Both the position numbers and the translations under genes were made by a program. A model generated the notes under the pieces. It made no database searches, was not told the DNA's origin, and saw only the letters and a list, made by a program, of their open reading frames with translations. DNA of 33,178 bases from the NCBI GenBank assembly GCA_001275005.1, contig JWZX01002901.1, positions 1-33,178 of the forward strand, given 5' to 3'. The stretch is from Chrysochromulina tobinii (Eukaryota > Haptophyta > Prymnesiales > Chrysochromulinaceae). Of this stretch, positions 26,769 to 33,178 are shown in pieces; the first letter of the stretch is position 1, and each line of letters starts with the position of its first letter.

Positions 26769-27204
26769 GGACTGCGGAGGCGTACACGAGGATCAAAACC
26801 CCGACAATCGTCCGCGAAGAGATCGACGTCGACAACCCCCGACCGACGCCCGCGGTGAAGCGAATTCACACAAACCAGCTTTTACGTTCGGCATTCCATA
26901 CGCCCTCTGTTCAACAAGTACATGTACATGTACTTGTACGTGTATGAAGGAACCTACCTCCCCCAAAATGTCGTCAACCTCCGTAAAGCTCCGATGATTC
27001 CTGGCATGCTCTGCAGTTTGTTGGCGTTGAAATTGACAAACCCTCACGCCCAATCTCGGTCGCCCAACGTTTCAAAACAAACGGCCCCGAGATCGGCCAC
27101 GTGACCGCGAAACCACACTCCGTTTGTGTTTCGCATCGCGAAGGCCTCTGTACCAAGAGGTGCTCTGGGCCTGAGCTCAGGGAACCCGCCCGCCCGCTCC
27201 GCAC
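26769..27204. promoter_or_regulatory. Divergent spacer between RPA2 and the RING gene
   Basis: This 436-bp spacer has no coding features. It contains a perfect 24-bp palindrome at 26914-26937 and, near 27,049, GCCCAATCTCGG with a CCAAT box on the plus strand 150 bp before the RING-gene ATG. Next to the RPA2 ATG the coding strand reads CGCCTCCGCAGTCCATGGAG, which could be a splice acceptor of a 5' untranslated intron. Confidence 0.4.
26914..26937. repeat. Perfect 24-bp palindrome of GTACAT units
   Basis: The sequence ACAAGTACATGT joined to its exact reverse complement ACATGTACTTGT forms a 24-bp perfect palindrome with no loop. It lies in the divergent promoter spacer, 146 bp from the RPA2 start. 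It could extrude a cruciform or bind a dimeric factor. Confidence 0.8.
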
Positions 27205-30200
27205 ATGCAGGCGGCGACGAACAAGAAACCCGGGGAGGGGGAGAAGCGGAAGTTATATCTTCAACATGACCGCGTGGCGTGCTTCTTCGAAGATCTCGGC
27301 TGGTGCCTGGGGACGGTGGTGATGCGCGAGAACAACGGCCGGTACGTCGTGCTCTTTGATGATGGGACCACGGAGAAAGACATCATGTTCAGCGAGCTCA
27401 AGGATGCGGTCGACGCGCGTCCGAATGAAGCGGCGGCGGCGGGCCAGTCCGCCCCAGATGCCTCCGATGGCACGAACCGCAAGGACCTTCCGCCCGGCTG
27501 GAGGCTAAGCAAGTCGCTCCAAAACCTGAGGCAGTACACCAACGGCGAGCTCAAGGCGTACACGATCAAGGCGGCATGGGAGCTTCACGATTCGTCGTCG
27601 CAGCCGGCCGGGGCCAAGGCCTCCGCGGCGTCGCGGATCGGTCTTCAACCGCTTCCCGGCATCGAACCCGACACCGACGCAGTGTTCAAGGTGGGCGAGC
27701 GTGTGGTCGTGTGGTTTGAGGATGCGGGCTGGTACGCGGGAATGGTGGTCGGCGTCAGCTCGCAGCACCTTACACGTCGGCGATACTCGGTGAGCTTCGA
27801 CGACGGCGACTACCGGACCGACGTGACGCCCCTCGAGATGCTGCTGGAGAGCCAGATGAATGAAGAGACGCCGCATACTCACCCTGTGATCGAGCAGCAC
27901 GTCCATCAGGAGCTGGAGGAGGAGAAGTACGCGCTGGTGGTGGGCCACCGCGTGAGCGCGTGCGACTGCCGAGGCCATTGGTGCGAGGCACGTTTGCTTG
28001 ACATGCGCACAGAGCACTCCGCGCGCCAATTCCTGGTCCACTTTATAGGGTGGAAGTCGCGCTATGACGAGTGGATCGACGCGGGCAAGGGGCGTCTCGT
28101 CCCGATGCCTGTGGGCACCAACGCGGAGGTGGGCGACCAGCTGCAGGCGCGCGACCCGCAAGGCAAGTGGGCCGATGCGCGCGTCCTCGAGGTGCGCGAG
28201 AACCCCAAGTCGGCCCTTCAGAAGGAGCTCAAGGTGCATTACGTCGGCTTCCACTCGCGCTATGACGAGTGGATCACCGCGGACGCAGGACGGCTGCGCA
28301 AATGGCGCGGGCCCCTGGGCTCCATGGCCTTGGCGGCGCCCGCGATGGCGCCCGCGACGGCGCCCGCGCGCAACGAGCCCAAGCGGGAGGCCAAGCACGG
28401 GGCCAAGCGGGAGCCCAAGGAGGTGGCGCAGCCGCCCGATAAAAAGGCGCACAAGGCTTCCCATCTCACCACTCTGGTTCTCGGGGCGAATCCTGGGGCG
28501 AATCTCGGGGCGAATCTCGGGGCGAATCTCGGGGCGAATCCCGGGGCGAATCCCGGGGCGAATCCCGGGGCGAATCTCGGGGCGAATCTCGGGGCGAATC
28601 TCGGGGCGAATCTCGGGGCGAATCTGGGGGGGTCGTCGGCCGCGGCGCCGGCCGCGCCGCTGAGCCCCGCCTCAGGCACCTCGTCGCACGCGAAGCGCCT
28701 CGGGGTGCGCCCGGAGCGCCGTGATGAGCGCCCGGAGCCGTTACGCGAGACGCGTCACTCAATTGGCGTAGCGGATCTCAGCAGCCAACCACTCGATGCG
28801 TTGCCCATCCCACCCCCGAAGGCCACCGTCCGCTCCGCCAAGCCGCCCCCCCTCGCCGCCGGGTCGAAGCGCCCCGCGCCCGCTGCTGGCAAGGAGCGAG
28901 CCGGGTACGATCGTAGCGGGTACGATCCAGACGCATCGCACCACGAGCCTCTCCCCCTCAAAAAGCGCCGTGAGGAGCGCCCCAGGGAGTCGCCGCCCGA
29001 ATCGCTCTCGGCGGCGATGCAGGCGGAGCATCGACTCGCCCACGACAACGCGGATTCACCCACAGTGGGCGCCGTCGCGGCACAGCGGCTCCTCTTGTTC
29101 GCACAGGCGGCGTGCTCCTTGCAGGCCGTCGCCGGCGGGAGCGGCGCCGACGCCTCGTCGTACAGCTCAGGGCCTGCGACGGCCGCGGCGCTCGCGCTGC
29201 CTGAGCAGCTTCAACGACTGAGGGCGCAACTGCAATGCCCGGTGTGCGCTCGCGTGTTTGAGAAGCCGAACGCGCTGCCCTGCCAGCACATTTATTGCGA
29301 GGGGTGCATCAAGAACGTTATGGACGCCACCAGCCCGAATGCGCAGTGCCTCGTGTGCCGATTCCCCTTCTTTCGGCGTGACGTGAAGCCAAGCCCTGTC
29401 CTTGAGGGCGTCGTACGCGCCTATGAGGGTCTCTTCGAGCAGCACTTGGCCACCATGAAAACAGACAGCGCTCAAGACAGCGCCTCGGCGGCGGCGAAAA
29501 CGGCAGCGGCAACGGCGAGGAACGTGCCGCCAGTTGCCATGAGCTCGGAGGCGGCGGCGACGGGCCCGGTGGCGCCGGCCGACCACGCTGAACTGAACAA
29601 GCTCTCCCCCCGGGACGACATGCACCTTGATCCCCCTGGACAAGGGAGCGTCGGTGTCATTGTCCATGGCGGGGCCCGCCTTGATCCTTCCGCGGAAATG
29701 ACACCGACTCGAGCGGGAGAAGCAGCAGCATTTGAAGTGGCATCGACTCGAGCGGGAGAAGCAGCAGCATTTGAAGTGGCATCGACTCGAGAGGGAGAAG
29801 CAGCAGCATTTGAAGTGGCATCGACTCGAGCGGGAGAAGCAGCAGCATTTCGAGCACCGGTACCGGCGCCACCGGTGACTATCTTGGAGACTATCTCGGT
29901 ACCAGCACCGGTACCGGCGCCACCGGTGACTATCTCGGAGACTATCTCGGTACCAGCACCGGTACCGGCGCCACCGGTGACTATCTCGGAGACTATCTCG
30001 GAGACTATCTCGGAGACTATCTCGGTACCAGCACCGGTACCGGCGCTGGCACAGGTGGCGACGGCGATGAGCTCGACGATGACGGGCTCTGCCTCCTTAG
30101 GCAGCGCTTTGCGGGCGTCGGTGGCGAGTCCTCACGGATCGGCCACGGCGGTGGAGGCGGCGGAGCACGGATCGGCCACGGCGGTGGAGGCGGCGGAGCA

Positions 30201-30537
30201 GGCGGCGGCAGAGGCGGCGGAGGCGAGGGTCGCAGTACCGCAGTCGCTTACAGCGCCTGAGGGTGAGGCACGGGCGGCCGTTACAGCGCCTGAGGGGCTG
30301 ATCGGAGCAGCGCGCAGGGCGGCGGCGGTGGAAGCGGGGGCGGCGGCGCCACACTTAGCCGCGCCGTTTCTGGACTTCACTCAAGAAGAAGAATTCTGTG
30401 AGCGCGCCGTCCTGGACGCCGTTCTGGGCGCCGGTTCGCAGCCCACGCAGTCGGTGCCCATGTACGCGCACGAGAACGCGGGGGCGGCGTTCTTACGGCT
30501 TCAGCCAGTGATGGCTTGGCCCCACAATCCCCCTTGA
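27205..30537 (+). CDS. Tudor / chromobarrel / RING-finger protein (chromatin-linked E3 ligase candidate)
   Basis: This single-exon ORF encodes 1,110 residues. In order: a Tudor-like barrel (about 21-70, VACFFEDLGWCLGTVV, LFDDG), an MBD- or WW-like patch (94-130, LPPGWRLSKSL), a second Tudor-like barrel (163-215, VVVWFEDAGWYAGMVVG, SFDDGDY), and two Tudor-knot/chromobarrel domains (about 248-297 and 310-357, each ending YDEWI). A GANL/GANP repeat tract and a basic linker follow. The C3HC4 RING finger starts at Cys678 (CPVCARVF, CQHIYCEGC, CLVCRFP), similar to BRCA1-type RINGs. The C-terminal 370 residues are low-complexity repeats. Histone-tail reading by the barrels and ubiquitin transfer by the RING are the likely roles in the nucleus; this combination is inferred from families, and the target is unknown. 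It is divergent from RPA2. Confidence 0.85.
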   Translation: MQAATNKKPGEGEKRKLYLQHDRVACFFEDLGWCLGTVVMRENNGRYVVLFDDGTTEKDIMFSELKDAVDARPNEAAAAGQSAPDASDGTNRKDLPPGWRLSKSLQNLRQYTNGELKAYTIKAAWELHDSSSQPAGAKASAASRIGLQPLPGIEPDTDAVFKVGERVVVWFEDAGWYAGMVVGVSSQHLTRRRYSVSFDDGDYRTDVTPLEMLLESQMNEETPHTHPVIEQHVHQELEEEKYALVVGHRVSACDCRGHWCEARLLDMRTEHSARQFLVHFIGWKSRYDEWIDAGKGRLVPMPVGTNAEVGDQLQARDPQGKWADARVLEVRENPKSALQKELKVHYVGFHSRYDEWITADAGRLRKWRGPLGSMALAAPAMAPATAPARNEPKREAKHGAKREPKEVAQPPDKKAHKASHLTTLVLGANPGANLGANLGANLGANPGANPGANPGANLGANLGANLGANLGANLGGSSAAAPAAPLSPASGTSSHAKRLGVRPERRDERPEPLRETRHSIGVADLSSQPLDALPIPPPKATVRSAKPPPLAAGSKRPAPAAGKERAGYDRSGYDPDASHHEPLPLKKRREERPRESPPESLSAAMQAEHRLAHDNADSPTVGAVAAQRLLLFAQAACSLQAVAGGSGADASSYSSGPATAAALALPEQLQRLRAQLQCPVCARVFEKPNALPCQHIYCEGCIKNVMDATSPNAQCLVCRFPFFRRDVKPSPVLEGVVRAYEGLFEQHLATMKTDSAQDSASAAAKTAAATARNVPPVAMSSEAAATGPVAPADHAELNKLSPRDDMHLDPPGQGSVGVIVHGGARLDPSAEMTPTRAGEAAAFEVASTRAGEAAAFEVASTREGEAAAFEVASTRAGEAAAFRAPVPAPPVTILETISVPAPVPAPPVTISETISVPAPVPAPPVTISETISETISETISVPAPVPALAQVATAMSSTMTGSASLGSALRASVASPHGSATAVEAAEHGSATAVEAAEQAAAEAAEARVAVPQSLTAPEGEARAAVTAPEGLIGAARRAAAVEAGAAAPHLAAPFLDFTQEEEFCERAVLDAVLGAGSQPTQSVPMYAHENAGAAFLRLQPVMAWPHNPP
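28483..28626 (+). repeat. Twelve 12-bp tandem repeats encoding GANL/GANP
   Basis: Twelve units of GGGGCGAATCTC (varying to CCC, CCT or CTG at the last three bases) encode repeated Gly-Ala-Asn-Leu or -Pro in the RING protein linker. Unit changes keep frame. The near-identity suggests recent expansion. Confidence 0.9.
29705..30045 (+). repeat. 39-bp and 51-bp coding minisatellites after the RING finger
   Basis: Four 39-bp units (from 29705, 29744, 29783 and 29822) encode STRAGEAAAFEVA. Directly after, three units of about 51 bp encode VPAPVPAPPVTISETIS, with an extra SETI triplication in the last. The second array contains repeated ACCGGTACCGGCGCC words at about 29859, 29909, 29959 and 30033. 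Confidence 0.85.
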
Positions 30538-31182
30538 GCTTCACCCCCCCTGCCCCTTGTCAGGACCACATGGCATGATTCGAGCGCTCTGTGCTACGGA
30601 CCTGGTTGGGTGGCCGGTTTGTAACGCGGCCCCGCCCTCGAATGCTTGATCGCTTCTATGTAGTATGCAGATGATATGAAAAACGAGGTAGTTGGTAGTA
30701 CCGTCACCTTGGGAATCTCTATGTTACCAGCACGTACGACGTAGTAATGTGTTCACCTATCAGATCCCCTCCGGGTATACCTATCTATGATGCCTCGATG
30801 TAGCGGTGAAGTATCTGTAATCCGATTCCGCGGTAGGAAGCCGCTAGCCGGTCGACGGACATGACACGTTGGCAACCGCGAACCGGTCACGTTGCACCGG
30901 GTCATGAAGACGCACGTGCGTATGCCGAGCAGACCGGTGTGCGGTGAGACGAGAGATCCCGGACGGGATGGAGTTTGACTTTGATTTCGCTCGGCTTGAT
31001 TGATGATTGTTTCCGGTGTCCGCCGATCAACATGGAAGCGAAGAGTCAAGATTAGAAAGACTCGATTTGCAGGTCGTCAGTACTCAGTTACTCAGTACAC
31101 ACTAGAGTATAGGGGGCCGCATGGTGCGACGCTTTGGTGCCCGACTCGCCGCATCCACAATCGACGCCGTCGTGGGCGCTCC
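30538..31182. other. Convergent spacer, no gene
   Basis: This 645-bp region lies between the 3' ends of the RING gene and the fucosyltransferase-like gene. It has moderate CpG content with scattered CGGTA, ACCGG and TACG words. Nothing resembling a gene, RNA or structured repeat was recognised. Confidence 0.4.
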
Positions 31183-32373
31183 CTAGCTTGTTCCCCGAGC
31201 GAGCAAGCTGCAGCATCCTACCACGGGCACGCCCGCCGCGAAGGCCGCCGTCTCCGAAAAGTGAGACACGACGGGCGCGACAATCGCTTGCCGGCAGCGC
31301 GAGAGTGTCACGAAGGCGAGAGCTGTCGCACGCACGTCCGCGAGCTTGGCCGGGTACGGAATGGTCGCACCCTCGTTCCACGTGACGCTGGCCACCTCAT
31401 CAAGGTCTGACCAGCCGAGACGGCGCGTATGCGATCTGTAGAACGGCGGGTGGTCCGAGGTAGCAAAGCGGGCCTCGCCTGGGCAGCCCGACGCAATAGA
31501 GGTGAGAGACTGGCCCTTGCATCGGCGTGCTCTCCACTGGAAGTCGCATGGCGCAATTTGAGACGACCCAGTCATCTTGGCCGGTGCGCCCGAGGCATCG
31601 TCCGAGAGTAAGTTGCAGTTGTAGTCGTCGAGATGCATGCTGCGCAGGTGCAACCCAACGTCGCATGCAGGGACGGCCAGCGCAGGATTGGCTCGAAGCG
31701 TGACATGACTTAGGCAGCTGAAGGGCGAGCACGTCTTAATGAGGCCGGCGTCGCCGCTAGACGAAGCACCGCTGGCCAGAGAGACGCGAACGCACAGGAG
31801 AGCCATGTCGCGCAAGGTCATGCCGTAGAGATACACAACACGAGGACGTGCCGCCCGGAGACGATGGCGCAACTTGGCACAGCTTTCTGGTGGGTGCACG
31901 CGGCAACTCTTGCCCACACACGAGACGCTGCGCATGAGGTCAGAGTCCTGAAAATCTGACTCGCTCGCCTGTAGATGTTCGACGCCGGTGAAGCTGAGAT
32001 GTTCGTGAACATCAAATGCCGTGCGACTCACGTTACGGCTTGTCTCGGGATCGGTCACGCTTGAGCCACACACTGGCACCTCGTGTCCGGGCTCGGAGAA
32101 CGCGTGACGCGCGTGCTCCGGCACACACGATGCAAAGCGCAAAGAGCGAGGCGTGCCATGCTCGATCGCCTCGTGTAGCAGCAGCCGGAGCCAGAGCGCA
32201 CTCGCTCGTATGCTGTGGCCGATGCCGACGTGTGCCCAGCCGTCGACGATGACGACCCGTGTGCGAGCCGTGTTGTTGTGCGTCGCCGACAGCCAAGGAT
32301 TGATGGCGCACTGAGCCTGGAGGTCCGCCCTACGACAGCGCGACATCGCAAGCGAGCAGCTTCGAGCTCCCAA
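31183..32373 (-). CDS. Possible fucosyltransferase-like glycosyltransferase
   Basis: This ORF encodes 396 residues and has no certain family assignment. VVIVDGWAHVGIGHSIRASALWL near residue 40-62 (two adjoining motifs, VVIVDGW and GIGHSIRASALWL) resembles the Gly-rich donor-binding entry of GT-B fucosyltransferases (GxGNRL). CDVGLHLRSMHLDD near residue 240 resembles the IHIRTGD motif. The end, FVTLSRCRQAIVAPVVSHFSE split over one motif (LSRCRQAIVAP and SHFSETAAFAAG), fits the C-terminal LS..C...V.S..S.F...A pattern. Many Cys residues suggest a secretory-pathway protein, but the first 35 residues lack a clear signal anchor, so a 5' exon may be missing. Alternatively it may belong to another GT-B or an uncharacterised algal family. 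It lies 128 bp downstream of the kinase gene on the same strand. Confidence 0.4.
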   Translation of the reverse strand: MGARSCSLAMSRCRRADLQAQCAINPWLSATHNNTARTRVVIVDGWAHVGIGHSIRASALWLRLLLHEAIEHGTPRSLRFASCVPEHARHAFSEPGHEVPVCGSSVTDPETSRNVSRTAFDVHEHLSFTGVEHLQASESDFQDSDLMRSVSCVGKSCRVHPPESCAKLRHRLRAARPRVVYLYGMTLRDMALLCVRVSLASGASSSGDAGLIKTCSPFSCLSHVTLRANPALAVPACDVGLHLRSMHLDDYNCNLLSDDASGAPAKMTGSSQIAPCDFQWRARRCKGQSLTSIASGCPGEARFATSDHPPFYRSHTRRLGWSDLDEVASVTWNEGATIPYPAKLADVRATALAFVTLSRCRQAIVAPVVSHFSETAAFAAGVPVVGCCSLLARGTS

Positions 32374-32501
32374 CCTACATCGAATTCCGCAGGATCAATG
32401 TGGAAGGTTATGAATATGAATAGATGAATACAGTACGAATCAAAAAAACAAGGCACATCTAGATCTACGAAGGTTTGGTGTGTGACACTCGTGTGGCGCG
32501 C

Positions 32502-33178
32502 TTATACGTCCGCCTCCTCTTCTCTAGTCTGGGCCGTCCCTGGATTTAACGTGCCCATGATCGTGTCCGTGAAGGCCGAGAAGAACGTAGGCTTTGGCTC
32601 GGGTGGAGGCGGCGCCGCCGCGGTGGTGGTACAACCGGGGGTGACACCGGTCTGGTGGGTCTGAAGCGCGTACGACGTCGAGGGGACATTGGCTGGCACA
32701 GAGCTTGAAGCCGCCTTGCCGGGCGTGAAGGTGGTCAGGAGCGTATCCGAAAAGGTCTGGAAGAGCGAGATGGGCGCCGAGATGGGCGATTCAGGCGCCG
32801 TAACGGCCACGCCGCCCGGCGACGGTGTGGCCGCCTCGGCGCCGGCGCGGTACGACTTTTCGAGCGCCCCCGACTTGGTCTTGTTCTTGAACTTGTCGCG
32901 GTACGACTGGTCCATCGACGGGCGGAAATCCGAAGACGCCGTACTGTCACGATCGGACGCCCCGGGGCCCGCGATGATAGAGGTGCGCATCGGGCGCTTG
33001 TTCTTGATGCGCGCTACGGGGCGCGGGTCCGTGTCTTCGCGGATGGCGGCGGTGATCATGCCCGAGATCTGCTCAAAGTTTGGCCGCAGAATGGGGCCAG
33101 GCTGGCAGCACTGCTTGGCGAGCTCCTTGATGGCGTCCGGCGTGGTCGTGCTCTCGAGGAGCAGCTCGAGCGGCGAGT
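32502..33178 (-). CDS. C-terminal end of a tyrosine-kinase-like (TKL) protein kinase, 5' part outside window
   Basis: The coding strand enters at the window edge with two bases of a codon, then reads SPLELLLEST, IKELAKQCCQPGPILRPNF and EQISGMI. This is the last helix of a protein kinase C-lobe: the CW..DP..RPSF..I signature of tyrosine kinases and TKLs, here CC-QPGPILRPNFEQI, with the invariant Arg present. After the domain come about 175 residues rich in Ser, Thr and Pro without a fold. These include a duplicated motif, SLFQTFSDTLLTTFTPG and TFFSAFTDTIMGTLNPG, 17 residues each and about 60 apart, ending EEEADV. The catalytic loop, activation segment and start are not in the window. The tail repeats could be docking or regulatory motifs. 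Confidence 0.75.
   Translation of the reverse strand, partial: SPLELLLESTTTPDAIKELAKQCCQPGPILRPNFEQISGMITAAIREDTDPRPVARIKNKRPMRTSIIAGPGASDRDSTASSDFRPSMDQSYRDKFKNKTKSGALEKSYRAGAEAATPSPGGVAVTAPESPISAPISLFQTFSDTLLTTFTPGKAASSSVPANVPSTSYALQTHQTGVTPGCTTTAAAPPPPEPKPTFFSAFTDTIMGTLNPGTAQTREEEADV

Noticed and set aside
28260-28762. Antisense ORFs made of FAPR and DSPR repeats
   Set aside because: They are the reverse reading of the 12-bp GAN repeat array of the RING gene.
30753-31410. Small ORFs in and next to the spacer before 31183
   Set aside because: Short, no motif, overlapping on both strands, partly antisense to the gene ending at 31183.
1-33178. tRNA and rRNA genes
   Set aside because: No cloverleaf with A/B boxes and no conserved rRNA segment was recognised by eye; a tRNA or rRNA covariance-model scan would be needed to exclude them.

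Overview
This window reads as nuclear DNA of a GC-rich, intron-containing unicellular alga. A haptophyte is my best guess, by inference from overall style: Ser/Ala/Pro-rich proteins, GT-AG introns, a DIRS-type element, a VWA-Hint protein and a eukaryotic RNA polymerase I subunit. Nothing bacterial, organellar or viral was seen. No tRNA, rRNA or CRISPR array was recognised.

Layout. Positions 1-2744 hold a decayed DIRS-like retrotransposon: pol N-terminal region, a deleted reverse transcriptase core, an RNase H remnant, and a tyrosine recombinase that is still open. Then come a DsbA-like thioredoxin-fold protein (+), a 438-bp hAT-like MITE with an 8-bp target duplication, a DGAT2-like acyltransferase (-), a large unknown protein (-), a GT8 glycosyltransferase (+), an Ala-rich repeat protein with a 3' frameshift (-), and a six-exon VWA-Vwaint-Hint gene (+). 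The second half holds an unknown gene with one in-frame UGA (+), a six-finger C2H2 protein (-), a calcineurin-like phosphatase (-), a PAN-like/FkbM methyltransferase (+), an HTH protein (-), RNA polymerase I subunit RPA2 (-), a Tudor/chromobarrel/RING protein (+), a possible fucosyltransferase-like protein (-), and the C-terminus of a tyrosine-kinase-like kinase cut by the window edge (-).

The genes are unrelated housekeeping, lipid, glycan and chromatin genes and do not form one pathway. The architecture is more striking. Genes alternate so that divergent pairs share short spacers (207-436 bp); two of these carry the same CCAAT-box module. Convergent pairs are separated by longer spacers (about 570-1,070 bp) that are often CpG- and TACCG/CGGTA-rich, or hold the MITE.

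The most interesting signal is in the introns. In three genes the intron carries a near-copy of its own exon border. The 80-bp DGAT2 intron is exactly one duplication period. The 258-bp RPA2 intron consists wholly of three tandem units (89, 89 and 80 bp), each joined by a CAG|GTGCG junction. Intron 4 of the VWA gene contains an exact 19-bp copy of its exon-donor junction. This fits intron birth or growth by tandem duplication of AG|GT-containing segments.
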